Positions 1 through 9,752 of a DNA stretch of 41,188 nucleotides are shown one piece after another. Made by a program: the position numbers and the translations under genes. The stretch's first letter is position 1. Every line of letters begins with the position of its first letter. This stretch comes from Gracilaria caudata (lineage: Eukaryota > Rhodophyta > Florideophyceae > Gracilariales > Gracilariaceae). The stretch covers positions 1-41,188 of the forward strand of contig JASCIV010000133.1 in assembly GCA_030374735.1 (NCBI GenBank), given 5' to 3'. The notes below the pieces were generated by a model. It worked only from the letters and a program-made list of their open reading frames with translations. It did not search any database and was not told the origin of the DNA.

Positions 1-368
1 TGCTATAGCTTGCGCTGGATTCTACATCGTGCAGTGAAGCACAATTTGGCATGACCGATATGCTCGGTCATGCGCGGCAAGAATGCTTTTGCCAGATGAC
101 CAGCAATGCAAGAAAGCATTTTATCACCAAAACCTTGGAGCCGATTAAAATAATGTATCTGACTCAAATCTCGCGCATATCGGCTTGAGCGCGCCCCATT
201 GGGTGGCGCCAATCGATCATCGCTGTTTGCAGATGATCAGATCATCTGCAAACAGCTGCTTACAGCGCGAGCGCGAGCGCGTGCGTCCCTCACAGCAGCG
301 CCGCAAGTCTGCCAACGCTGAAACCAAGCAAGCGAACGGAGCGCGCGCCCTTTGCGTTTGGCGCCACC
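1..368. other. Left-edge intergenic region upstream of GNA1
   Basis: No convincing coding sequence reaches the left edge; the short reading frames here lack ATG starts or family resemblance. The stretch is probably the promoter and 5' leader of the GNA1 gene that starts at 369. It contains one conspicuous structure, the 35-bp inverted repeat at 222-256, followed by a GC-rich run of alternating gcgcgag units near 265-285. Confidence 0.5.
222..256. repeat. 35-bp palindrome, two 17-nt perfect arms with a 1-nt centre
   Basis: The left arm gctgtttgcagatgatc (222-238) is the exact reverse complement of the right arm at 240-256, separated by a single A at 239. The arms do not extend further, because flanking bases 221 and 257 do not pair. 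It lies about 110 bp upstream of the GNA1 start codon. It could be a binding site for a dimeric factor or a cruciform-forming element; no transposon gene is next to it. Function is unknown. Confidence 0.85.
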
Positions 369-821
369 ATGGACGCACCACCCCCCGAGCACGACCTCAC
401 CATTCGACGTGTGGAGGAAGCCGATCTGCAGCGCGGCCTGTTCCGCGTGCTGGCGCAGCTCACCAATGCGCCCCCGCTGTCGCCAGAGCTCTTCGGTCGT
501 CTGGTGCGCGTGCAGAGGGAGCTCGATGTGCAGCTCACGGTCGTCGCTGTGCGCGAAGACGTCGTCGTCGGCACCGCGTCCGTCATGATTGAGCCCAAAT
601 TCATCAGGGGCGGTAGACCTTGCGCCCACATTGAGGATGTCGTCACCGATGCCTCCGTCAGAGGCCTGGGCGTTGGGAAGCGCCTCATTCAACACTTGCT
701 GGCGTTTGCGAAGGAAAAGGGATGTTACAAGGTCATTTTGGATTGCGCGCACGACAACGTCCCGTTTTATGAAAAGTGTGGCTTTCAACAAAAGGAGACG
801 CAGATGGCGCTCTACTTATGA
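369..821 (+). CDS. GNA1: Glucosamine-6-phosphate N-acetyltransferase
   Basis: This 150-residue single-domain GNAT protein should acetylate glucosamine-6-phosphate with acetyl-CoA to give GlcNAc-6-phosphate, an essential cytosolic step toward UDP-GlcNAc for N-glycans, GPI anchors and wall polymers. The family signature is clear: HIEDVVTD at 87-94, the acetyl-CoA pyrophosphate loop RGLGVGK at 98-104, GCYKVILDC at 118-126, and FYEKCGF at 133-139 near the C-terminus. Length and motif spacing match yeast and human GNA1. The start is secure: the ATG sits in gccaccATGg, the frame has no better upstream ATG, and the GNAT fold begins a few residues later. It is intronless. The next gene downstream, in the same direction, also concerns nucleotide-sugar supply. 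The assignment rests on motif recognition, and I see no defect. Confidence 0.95.
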   Translation: MDAPPPEHDLTIRRVEEADLQRGLFRVLAQLTNAPPLSPELFGRLVRVQRELDVQLTVVAVREDVVVGTASVMIEPKFIRGGRPCAHIEDVVTDASVRGLGVGKRLIQHLLAFAKEKGCYKVILDCAHDNVPFYEKCGFQQKETQMALYL

Positions 822-1304
822 CACACTCAGCTCCGCGCTTGTAGGCACATGCATGATGCATCTCATCCAAACCCATCCATCACGCAAACGTGCTGCGCCG
901 TGTGAGATCGGATACACGAAAGTATTCAACCGTTGCGCCTTCCGCCTGGCGAAGATGTCTGTTCTAGCCCATTTGTAAAACAAACGCTCTCTGCTGCTTT
1001 TTCTGCAACAGAACCGAACTGAACGTCTAGATCTGCTTTGCTGCACATCATCTCGAACGTTCTGCTCTCCCCAACAAGCATGCCATTAGATATTCACAAG
1101 GGCTACAGTATCCATGTTGTGAAGCGACTGCCTCTCTAACGCTTGGTACCGTGTCCGTCTATAGACTATATCCACTCCACGTCTCCCGCCCACCCAAAAA
1201 AAAGCTTTCGCCCGCAGACAGCACATTCCGAGACTAACAGCACACTGCACTTGCACCAGCTCTCTGTTCGTTTTTGCTAATTTCGCCGTCGTGAAGTGAA
1301 AACC
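822..1304. other. Intergenic region between GNA1 and the kinase fusion
   Basis: There is no supported gene in these 483 bases. They should hold the GNA1 3' end and the promoter and leader of the next gene. An ATG at 1080 opens a 19-codon frame that ends at 1139; if transcription starts upstream of it, it would be an upstream ORF for the kinase fusion, but no transcription start can be placed. I see no TATA box I would defend. Confidence 0.4.
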
Positions 1305-3287
1305 ATGACATCCAACAAACGCCCAGCAACTTCCACCGAGCACTTCGGTGTCATTCTTCTTGCTGGGGGTTATGGAACACGACTCGCCAAGGATATTGCT
1401 CAAGATCCCCAGTTTTCGCCGCTGGCCTCCATCCCAAAGCCACTCCTTCCAGTAGGAGGCGAGCCAATTCTCTCGCATTGGCTCCGCACCGTCTCTACTT
1501 TGCCCGCTGTTTCTAGCATTGTCGTGGTTTCCAATGCTGCTCACTATTCTCTCTACTGCGTATGGGCAGAACAGATCCGCGGAGCAGTCGGTGATACGGC
1601 TTGTATCCCGCTCGCAGTTGTTTCTGACGGAACTCGAACGAACGAGACGCGTCTTGGAGCTTGCAGTGCCATAAACATCGGTCTCACTCACATAGCTAAG
1701 AAAGGAGCTCAAAGAGCTTTGATCGTTGCCGGTGATTGCCTTTTCCCAAATGTTTCAATCATGTCTCATGTTGAAGACTTTTGCAGGTCCGAGCAACATG
1801 CAGCTGCATTCTCCTATCACCTCGAAGATATGTCGGAATGCCACAAACGTGGTATGTTCTGGGTGGAAGAACTGCGTGATGGAACAACGATTGCGAAACA
1901 GCTCATTGAAAAACCAAAGGATGCGTCAAAACTTACCTCTGACCTGGCAAGCGCGCCGGTGTACATGTTGGAAAAGCAATGCTTTGACACCGTGCAGAAA
2001 TTTCTTGATCAACACAAAGATCAGCCGCTGGACAAACGAGATGCACCAGGACTGTGGCTTTCTTGGCTGATTTCCCAGACTTCTGTCCGCATATATACAG
2101 TGGAGCATCGTCTGGACGTCGGCAACTTGCTGCAGTACAAGACAGCTCTGTGGACGTTTACTATTCCTTCTCTCTCTCCAACTGCTTCAAAAATTCATGA
2201 CCGTATTTCGTACGAACCGGCCGTGGGTCGAGCTTACCCTCGCGTAGGAGTTTTGGGGAATCCGTCAGATGGATTTGAGGGCAAAGTAATATCGGCTTCT
2301 ATTGAGTCTGAGGGGTATGCTGAAGTCGTTGCCACAGAGAACGACAAGTTTGTTATCACGCCAAACCCCAAGAACGAGTTCTTCATCGAATTTGATGGTC
2401 TGTCGCACATTTTGCGACGTGCAGATAACTATGGGCTTAACTATTCAGCCCGACCATTAGTTGGAGCTGCATGCATCATGTTTGCCAAAGTATATCAGAA
2501 GTACAAACCCGAAGGAGACGAAAACTCAGCCCTTGGCTCTTTACCAAACTGTGAGCTTACGTATTCGTCTACAATTCCCACAAAGATAGGGCTCTCCGGC
2601 TCTTCCGCTTTCCTTCTAGCAACTTTCCGAGCTTTGGCAAGGTTTTACAACACTACCTTGGAACAGATTTGCCCCGATATGAAGGTATGGGCTGATGCGA
2701 TGCGAAATGCAGAAGTTGAGCTCTTGGGTATAGCTGGAGGAAGGCAAGATCCAATCATGGCTTTGATGCAGGGCTCTGTTTTGATGGACTTCACAGGTGG
2801 CGGTCTGGGTAAGTACGAGCGGTTGGAGCAGAAAATGCTGCCAGAGCTGTGGATTTGCTACCATCGATCGGTTGGAGAGTCTTCTGGAAAGGTTCATGGC
2901 GATCTTCGAGCCCGTTACGCAAAAGGTGATCAAACTATCTTAGCTGTAATTAAGCAGTTAATCGAGTTAGTGGATGCCGGCAGAAAGGCATTGGAAACTG
3001 GGGACGTGAGTCGTCTTCCGCAGCTTTTCAATCGCAATTTTGAACTTAGAACTGAACTTGTTGGGGACGCTGCGATAGGTGATGCCAACAAAAAGCTAAC
3101 ATGTGTAGCCAACGAAGCTGGATTTGCAGCAAAGATGACGGGCAGCGGAGGATGCGCACTCTGCATTCCTGATCCACTGAGAGTTCTTTCAGAGGACGAG
3201 GTATCCAAAGCCAAAACAATCTTTGAAAAGCATGATCTGGTGTTTAAGAGAATCAAGATTCTTGAGAGTCGCCCTTGGATGACTTGA
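1305..3287 (+). CDS. Sugar-1-phosphate nucleotidyltransferase-glucuronokinase fusion
   Basis: This is a 660-residue two-domain protein. Residues about 14-290 are a nucleotidyltransferase: LAGGYGTRL at 19-27, PKPLLPVGG at 44-52, and AGDCLF near 142-147, where the Asp would bind metal. Residues about 305-660 are a GHMP kinase closely resembling plant glucuronokinase, with GNPSD (318-322), the ATP-binding loop LSGSSA (430-435), a GGRQD segment and TGSGG (612-616). Glucuronokinase makes glucuronate-1-phosphate, which a pyrophosphorylase converts to UDP-glucuronate. I infer that both steps reside on one chain; the nucleotide and sugar used by the N-terminal domain are not proven. The order (transferase then kinase) is the same as in fucokinase/GDP-fucose pyrophosphorylase. 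A GTG-initiated extension to 1296 exists, but the eukaryotic start is the ATG at 1305. It is intronless and ends convergent with the V-ATPase gene. There is no transit or signal peptide, so it is probably cytosolic. Confidence 0.88.
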   Translation: MTSNKRPATSTEHFGVILLAGGYGTRLAKDIAQDPQFSPLASIPKPLLPVGGEPILSHWLRTVSTLPAVSSIVVVSNAAHYSLYCVWAEQIRGAVGDTACIPLAVVSDGTRTNETRLGACSAINIGLTHIAKKGAQRALIVAGDCLFPNVSIMSHVEDFCRSEQHAAAFSYHLEDMSECHKRGMFWVEELRDGTTIAKQLIEKPKDASKLTSDLASAPVYMLEKQCFDTVQKFLDQHKDQPLDKRDAPGLWLSWLISQTSVRIYTVEHRLDVGNLLQYKTALWTFTIPSLSPTASKIHDRISYEPAVGRAYPRVGVLGNPSDGFEGKVISASIESEGYAEVVATENDKFVITPNPKNEFFIEFDGLSHILRRADNYGLNYSARPLVGAACIMFAKVYQKYKPEGDENSALGSLPNCELTYSSTIPTKIGLSGSSAFLLATFRALARFYNTTLEQICPDMKVWADAMRNAEVELLGIAGGRQDPIMALMQGSVLMDFTGGGLGKYERLEQKMLPELWICYHRSVGESSGKVHGDLRARYAKGDQTILAVIKQLIELVDAGRKALETGDVSRLPQLFNRNFELRTELVGDAAIGDANKKLTCVANEAGFAAKMTGSGGCALCIPDPLRVLSEDEVSKAKTIFEKHDLVFKRIKILESRPWMT

Positions 3288-3586
3288 GGTTCAACATTTA
3301 AATCTTGCAGTTCGAGCTCCTCCGACATGCATGTGGAATCAGATACCTTTGGCAGTAACGAAGGCAGAACCGGTGACTTTCCGATTGGCTTCAGTTCACA
3401 GCTTTCTTCATTTCGTTCAGTTTGACTATATTCTCTCTCAATTGAATTCGATGGTAGAAACGAAGACAGGTGACTCAATAATGTACGCACTAAAGCTAAA
3501 TTTGCAACGAACACAAGCGTTAGAATCGACTTCTACGAGCAATCGATAGATTCGAGTTTTAATTTGTGAGTGATAGGTTAGCATAT

Positions 3587-4726
3587 TCAAGAAGAGCTGG
3601 TGCCGATCGGAAGCGGCAACTCAAAATAGACATACGGATAAAAGTCTCTATCGGCGATAATGCCCGGAATGTTAGTTACTTCATCTGACTCTGAAATAGC
3701 AGCCCATGATCCACCCAAGTGACCAAACATTTTGCCGAGTTCTTGACGTAAGCGTGTTTCAGCCTTGCCCTTGGGAGCTAGTAGTGCGACTTCAAAATCG
3801 ACAGGGAGACCATAGCGCAGCACACTTTCAGCGAACGAGCGCAGTGCTTTAAGATGAACCATGGCAATAAAGGTTTCCGCAAAGGCGGTTTCCGCCCATT
3901 TGGTGAAGCTTTCGAGCTGTTCTTCATCATCAAGTTTGAGACGCTCCTCTTCCGCAGCTGACTTGGTCTTTGCGTTTGGATCGAACTTAAAATCGCGAAC
4001 TGTGTATCTCCGCTCCCTTGCGGCAGTCTTAAACTCGTCAACGTTCTTCTTAAAGACAGTAACAGCATATAGCATGTACTCCTGGTCCGAGGAAACAAGC
4101 TTGGCTGAACGAGGAACAACAAACTTGGCCAAATCTTCGTAACAGGCAAGGAATTCAGTTTCGTTATAAGATGGGAAGACGACAAACACTGTGGTCAAAT
4201 GTTCGGTTTCAACGACGTGATGGGCTTCCACAATAGTAGATAGGGCGCGCGTCATGAGATTTCCCTGAGATCGACGCTCAATAGAAGTGAGCGCTTGACG
4301 GGTAGTGGTATAATCAGTGAGCCTGATTTTCATCTCCTCTTCGAGACTCATGACTTGCTTCACAATGGTAGATCTAATCTCGGACAAAGAATCGTGGGGG
4401 GTAAACTTGGCTTCGTCCCACAAAAAATCTGTGACGTATTCTAGAATATCGATCCCGTCCACAAGCGGTACGGCAGAGGAGGAACGCACGAGATCGCGAT
4501 ATTGGCGCAGGACGCGCTCGACAGTTGCTTCTAAGGTCTTGTCATCTCGCGAAATGGCATCGGCGACGGCAATGAGCGAATCGAGAGTTCCAACCCGAAA
4601 TTGGGGGAGCTGAAGGAGGTATGCATCGCAAAGAGCGGATTTGTTCTGAAGCGAATTCTTCATGGAGTCGAAGGCCGAATGCTGCTCGCCATTGGGGGCG
4701 GAGACGACCCACAGGCGAATAGACAT
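3587..4726 (-). CDS. ATP6V1C: V-type H+-ATPase subunit C
   Basis: This 379-residue protein is the C subunit of the V1 sector, the elongated connector between peripheral stalks and the V0 a-subunit whose release accompanies reversible V-ATPase disassembly. It acts on the cytosolic face of vacuolar and endomembranes. The whole protein aligns by eye with the family: the N-terminal VVSAPNGEQ start, the conserved LPQFRVGTLDSL block near 40-51, a long helical middle, and the C-terminal stretch with LRYGLPVDFE, MFGHLGGSW and YPYVYFELPL. The length is typical. The minus-strand start reads tccaccATGt, a strong initiation context. It is intronless. It converges on the kinase fusion with 299 bases between stop codons. 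No anomalous residues were noticed. Confidence 0.96.
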   Translation of the reverse strand: MSIRLWVVSAPNGEQHSAFDSMKNSLQNKSALCDAYLLQLPQFRVGTLDSLIAVADAISRDDKTLEATVERVLRQYRDLVRSSSAVPLVDGIDILEYVTDFLWDEAKFTPHDSLSEIRSTIVKQVMSLEEEMKIRLTDYTTTRQALTSIERRSQGNLMTRALSTIVEAHHVVETEHLTTVFVVFPSYNETEFLACYEDLAKFVVPRSAKLVSSDQEYMLYAVTVFKKNVDEFKTAARERRYTVRDFKFDPNAKTKSAAEEERLKLDDEEQLESFTKWAETAFAETFIAMVHLKALRSFAESVLRYGLPVDFEVALLAPKGKAETRLRQELGKMFGHLGGSWAAISESDEVTNIPGIIADRDFYPYVYFELPLPIGTSSS

Positions 4727-5234
4727 GGTGGAAACGGATGCAGAGTAGGCGAGGAGAGGGGGAGGAGGCGCAACAAACAGGGGAAACGGAGGGAGGAAAA
4801 GTGTTGAAGGCGAAGGTGGCAGTCAGTTACGAAGGCATGAGGTGGCGGCGATGGCACTAGCGAACGCACGGAGCAATGATGCATCAGACCGTAACGCTGC
4901 TAGGCCCACTTGCTGCCGCGCTCGCCAGTAACCGAAAACGACATGCTTCTTACAGTCAAATGCGAGGTGTACACGTGTGCTACGGCGGCGCTTTGACAAG
5001 ACAGTTCGCATATTGAAACCTGAAATTCCATTTTAGATTTCTATTGTGCTACAGTTGTTTTTAACTGATAACCTACCCTTGTACGCAGTAACCTTCCCTT
5101 AGATACTGGAGCTGCATGATTAGGTCCTTTGGCAACGTATCCAAATCTGACGCATTTGTTGCTTTGTATGTGTTATACAGTTGTTCCAAGACCACCGATC
5201 GGCATGGCTCTGATTGCTCACGTCAGGCACCACC
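4727..5234. other. Intergenic region upstream of V-ATPase subunit C
   Basis: This is presumed promoter and leader of the V-ATPase gene (minus strand) and the 3' flank of the hypothetical gene at 5235-6158. The bases just upstream of the V-ATPase start are purine/pyrimidine biased (gaggagaggggga on the plus strand near 4751). No coding, RNA or repeat feature is supported here. Confidence 0.4.
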
Positions 5235-6158
5235 TCAACGCCTGTACCTCTTGTCACGCTTCTCCTTTTCCTTCCTAGCCTGAATGTGAGCATCTAACTG
5301 CGTAAACGACGGTAGCTTATTGTGTGACGAACTCCCCGCACCCGAGGAGGACCCCTCACCGGAGAGCAATGTTGCAATCTCCATCGCCCCCGAAGTCTTC
5401 ACCGCATGCCTGTCCCCCGAGCGCGACGATGATCCACTGGAAGAACCGCGGTCGTTCTTGCGGGAGTCACTCGCTGACGACTGGAAGCCTCGTGGCGGCG
5501 CGTGGACGCCCATGGAGGACGACGACATGGTCATACCGTGTGCCATTGCCATGGACGACGAACCGGCCCCCGAACTCCTGCTTGACAGGGAGTTGAGCTG
5601 ATCAATGTGCATTTCCAGTAGTGTCATCAGAGTAGGGTGCCTGGACGTCTTATTGTTGATCAGCTGACGGCGCGCGTTTGTGCTCACCAGCTTGTCCGTC
5701 TCATGTGGTTTCTTCTTGACCACAAGCGGCATAATGTCGAAGATCACGTCACGCTTCAGATCAGAAAGACGGCTGGAGCCAATTTCGTGCGCAGCTCGAA
5801 GCACATCTTGCGCAAGTTGACGCCATGCAGGTTCGTACTGCGCGCCGCTTATCTTCTGGTTCCAGCCCGCGAAATCACGAAAATCGGAGTAAAGAGGAGG
5901 AGAACCTATCCTGTGTGCAAACTCCACAATACTATGATGTAAACTTGCGTTCACGAGTGATTTACGTGGTTGGCGTCCTCTCCTGGATGATTTTTTCATA
6001 ATTGATGTGTTTGTGGACAGGTGTGGTTGATTGGGAGATGGGGGGCTGCTCATGCCGAACGACGACAACGGACATGTTCGAGGTTGGCAGGGAGTTTTAT
6101 ACGGTACGGGCAAATAGAACGAGCTGCTTTGTGCGTAGCGAGCAGTGTTTCCAGTCAT
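5235..6158 (-). CDS. Ser-rich hypothetical protein
   Basis: I do not recognise this 307-residue protein. The first ~50 residues are low in complexity and rich in Pro and Ser. Two later ATGs (residues 36 and 54, the latter opening a basic KKSSRRGRQPRK segment) are alternative starts. Residues about 70-190 look like a folded helical domain, with WNQKISGAQYEPAW, KRDVIFDIMPLVVKKK and TLMTLLEMHIDQLN. Residues about 190-275 are dominated by serine runs and SSSG repeats, and the tail is highly charged (ARKEKEKRDKRYRR). The basic ends and disordered Ser-rich middle would suit a nuclear or RNA-associated factor, but this is only composition. It is intronless, with V-ATPase subunit C downstream in the same direction. 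Reality as a gene is supported by length and by the biased but coherent composition in one frame. Confidence 0.65.
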   Translation of the reverse strand: MTGNTARYAQSSSFYLPVPYKTPCQPRTCPLSSFGMSSPPSPNQPHLSTNTSIMKKSSRRGRQPRKSLVNASLHHSIVEFAHRIGSPPLYSDFRDFAGWNQKISGAQYEPAWRQLAQDVLRAAHEIGSSRLSDLKRDVIFDIMPLVVKKKPHETDKLVSTNARRQLINNKTSRHPTLMTLLEMHIDQLNSLSSRSSGAGSSSMAMAHGMTMSSSSMGVHAPPRGFQSSASDSRKNDRGSSSGSSSRSGDRHAVKTSGAMEIATLLSGEGSSSGAGSSSHNKLPSFTQLDAHIQARKEKEKRDKRYRR

Positions 6159-8296
6159 TTTGCAAGAGTTGGAGGATGATATAGATATCAGGACAGTTCA
6201 AGGGGAAATGGATGAAGAACATCAAATAAGCGGCTAGAATTGCTTAGGTAAAGGAATGAAGTCGCCAAACCTACAAGAAATGCGCGCTCTGAAAAGCCGC
6301 GTGACAGGCTGAGTGACGAAAAAGAGGCTCGAGCGGAAGCGAGGTACGTGCTTCCGCGGAGAGAAGCGCGTGCCGCTCGGGGAGCGGAGGGGACGCAACG
6401 GTGGTTGTAGAACGGCTTCAACAGGGATTTTGAACAGTGATGGGTGGTAATGAAGGAGATAGAGCGACACATCGTCCAATGAGAGGGGTCGTCTGGATGC
6501 ATTCGGTGGAGGGTGGCAGGCACATGGGGCGGCGCAACGCTCCGCGGGGCGTGGCACAGCGAGCGCTACGGCGTGTACGAGGGTTCTGATGAGTCGTCAC
6601 GGCGCGCGCAACTGCACGCGCAAGCCGCTCATTGGTAGATCCGCGGAGCGTGCGCCGGATGGGCATTGAAGCGCCATTGCAGAACGTTGAGCGCACTTGC
6701 CCCAGTGGGGCGCTGCGCGTCCGCCAGAAAAAGTTTTCGCTTGCGTCTTGAGCATGCTGCAATCCGGTTGGCCGCTCGCGTCTTCTACTACCCCTAACGT
6801 CATCCCCGTCATGAATCTGTTAGCCCTCACAGCTCGATACCTGCTACCGTGTCCGTATCCGCGCCTCCCTCTTTTTGGCCTGCTGCACCCTTCGTCATAG
6901 CTGTCTTCTTTGCGCCCATTGTAGAGTTTTTTTATGCTACTCAGCTCCGTCTTCTTCCCTGTTCCTATTCGCCAAACTCATCGTTCGAGGATGACAGGAG
7001 AAAGCCAACCAAGACAAAATCGCTCTTGTAGATCGCGCATCGCCTGGCCCCTCCCTTCCTTACCTGTCACATTGTATCATGTGATTGTTCTCCTGTCTTA
7101 TCCGTGTCGCATTTAGTTTGTACATAGAATGTATAATATGATCTAACATCGTTTCAATTGGAAGCACGAAAGCTTCTTGACAAACCGTTCTGTTCATCTT
7201 GTCCCATCCGTTTGTGGAACCAGCTCTCAACATCTTATCAGCCTTCAGAAACATAATGAATGTAAGCTGTATAACACATTTTTCTTTGACATTTCATCCT
7301 TGGTTCCTAGCCATTAGTTGGCTTCTTTGCCTGACACGCTCCCTCCATCAACCCAGATTTGCATCCTGTTCACTACAAAAATCAACTTACATCGAATCAT
7401 AACCACACCGTCTGATTCCGCTTTTCGACATCATTCATTTTAATGGAAGAAACATATGTTCTTGCTTTTGGCACTCGTCATTCTGTTCATGGACTTGATG
7501 AAAGAATCGCCGTCCCACTATTGACATTCCCAAAGTTGAACTCAATTCGTACTGAAGAGAGCAGTCTATATGTTGCTTGACATCTTATCAACTTACTCTT
7601 CTAAAGCATGAAGAATAAACTTTCAGATCTTGAGCCTACAAGTTTTTCATTTAGAAAGTCAGCATACTTGAGTAGCTGTAATACAAAGGTACTGTCCCTT
7701 CAGTAACACTCATGGTGTCCTTCCTTGTCCGGTCCGGTAGTAAGGGCCGTGAATGACTCGAAAAGCTGCCGCTCTTGGAGGAAGAGGGGGTGGGGGGTGG
7801 GGAAGAGACTGGGCTCCCAACATCATTCCTTAGACATAAAGAATTTCCGATGTTTGGAAGCCCTCCTTAAGTTCAATAATTTATCTCGATCTCCAGCTGG
7901 ATGCCAAATCCTTGTTTATCTCCAAAATGAGCAAATAAAATGTTTCTCGCGCGCCACCTCCATAATAGAATCTTCTTTCGGCTTCTTCACTGGAGAGATC
8001 GTGGCAAGTTCACTCCGCAAAATATCATTTTACGGTAGGGAGGCAAAACTGATGCACGTGACCATGGCATGTAGGGGGCGACTTTGTGGAGCTTAATAAA
8101 TGTACATGATTATCATTCATTCCAGGTGAGGATGGGATTCTCCCAGGCAAAGTCTGAATGACACACAATCTTTTTCTTCAGTCCTTCCCCTTGCTGAGAT
8201 GGTCGGTAAAAGTGTTTCACGATCTGATTACCATTTGAGTGACACATGAGAGGACTATATCATTGAAGCAAACTTGGTGGCGCCAAGATATATGGA

Positions 8297-8304
8297 TATA
8301 TAAG
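8297..8304 (+). promoter_or_regulatory. TATA-like element
   Basis: TATATAAG is followed by a GC-rich aggcctctgcg stretch, a classical TATA-box pattern. No recognisable gene starts in the next 200 bases, so it may be chance, or a promoter for a transcript I cannot identify. Similar weaker matches occur at about 8682 and 9081. Confidence 0.15.
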
Positions 8305-9563
8305 AGGCCTCTGCGTCTGGGCTTCATTCGAAAAGTAGAAAGCGAACATTATCTTCGAAATCCGAAATGGACTGAGAAATCGACTCGTCTTTTCATACGT
8401 GTGATTGTTGAAAAGGGTACAAAGAAAAATGCAGTTTGGGACTGCTTCAAGTTTCTTTGATCTTTAATAGAAAAGCAAAAACTATCCAGATGAGAACAGC
8501 CGAGCAGCATCTTTAAACACGTGCCTGGTGCTCTAAAGAAGAAATGGCGGGAAACGAGGCGCCAGAAGCTCTCCTTGATACTTTACGTAGCAACGTTGAC
8601 GTAGTCTATACGTGTACAGTACTCTTGTTCTTTTCGTTCTACGGAAAAGTATTTATACTTGTAAGGTACATACACGTACTGTGTATATAATCGTCCAAAA
8701 ATGTAGAGCGAGTGTCTGGTCCAGAGTAGTTTGTTTCCACAGGGAGTTACTGGAATCTTGCGTGGCACACGCTGGGCGAATCCAAGGCTGGAGAGCGTAG
8801 TTGTTGCCAGGAAAAAAATTTCGAACATGGGTGGGGTGACGGAAGTCGCTGGATGTGAAAGTGTCATAAACGGGGGTTTCGTAGTTGTCGTGAGAAGATG
8901 ACAACGGTTGAGGAGGTCCGGCCAACTGCCGTGTCACATCAGAAAAAACTTTGCATTGGGGAGAGCGTCATAGTGACCGATGGCAGTGGGTTCGGTGACT
9001 GCAAAAAGGTTTGTGTACGGAAGAACGGTTCATAACCTTTGCGGCGGAAGCCACTACGAAGCGGAATTTGATTCGTCGTTGGTTATATAATTCCCGTGGA
9101 AGAAATCGAAACTGACGCCTGAGCTGCGTAGCACGTGTGCCACTCTGGGACTGAGCCGTAGTTACGGAGCTGGACTTGTCTCATGATTAATAGGATGCTC
9201 GCCTGTATAATAGTTCCGTACACCGGTATGCACTTTTTCGCTCCCCTTACACGATGGGATGACAACATCGTAGGCGCACACGATTATACTACGTTGCAAA
9301 GTAACGGAACAACAACATAAAGCTTTTGCTTACCAAACGAATAGTACAATGTGAAACAAAGAAACAAGTAGCGGAATCAGATGACGGTAGAAACGAAGCT
9401 CTGTCGACAAATATCAAGCATCTATGGCTGGCATAACGCGTCGCGAGCGTTTGTATAGGCAGTGCGTGGGAGCAGACGCGCGAGAGCGAAGCTGACTGTC
9501 ATCATCAATGTCCAATGTCCGTACGTCGATTCTGACTCATTCAGAAGCAAAGCGCGGTTGATA

Positions 9564-9752
9564 TTAGGGGTGCTCAGCACATTGCTTCCATTCGTCGCTC
9601 GTCGTAGGTGTCCAAATCCTAGCCGACTCCTCTGGTCGGGTTGCAGAACTGCTTTGTGTAGCACACCCCTTTCGAGTGTTGGAGGCCACAGCAGTCGTGA
9701 TCAACAGGAAGGTGAGCACGAGTACGACTCGTAAGGCTACTGTGCACGCCAT
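9564..9752 (-). CDS. Possible short secreted peptide or first exon
   Basis: This 62-codon frame begins with ATG and encodes a textbook signal peptide: Met-Ala-Cys, a hydrophobic core of Val/Leu/Ile/Thr from about residue 5 to 20, and an Ala-x-Ala-like site near 22-24, followed by a polar tail containing two cysteines and ending with Pro-stop. The mature part would be about 38 residues. The sequence could be a complete small secreted protein, the first exon of a spliced secreted protein on the minus strand, or chance. It lies upstream of CMS1 in divergent orientation. Confidence 0.25.
   Translation of the reverse strand: MACTVALRVVLVLTFLLITTAVASNTRKGCATQSSSATRPEESARIWTPTTSDEWKQCAEHP

Noticed and set aside
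3..212. 69-codon minus-strand frame at the left edge
   Set aside because: It starts with TTG, closes with a stop inside the window, has no family features and lies in likely promoter sequence.
237..791. 184-codon minus-strand frame
   Set aside because: It is antisense to GNA1; the long frame is a by-product of GC-rich codons in the real gene.
5320..5601. Acidic 93-codon plus-strand frame
   Set aside because: It mirrors the Ser/Arg-rich codons of the minus-strand hypothetical gene and has no independent support.
6188..6762. Overlapping minus-strand frames of about 105-115 codons
   Set aside because: They lie in a GC-rich stretch where stops are scarce; composition is Arg/Pro/Ala-rich in several frames at once, the pattern of non-coding GC-rich DNA.
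7725..8096. 123-codon plus-strand frame
   Set aside because: It opens with GTG and has no ATG early, no motif and mixed composition. It could be an exon, but there is no positive evidence.
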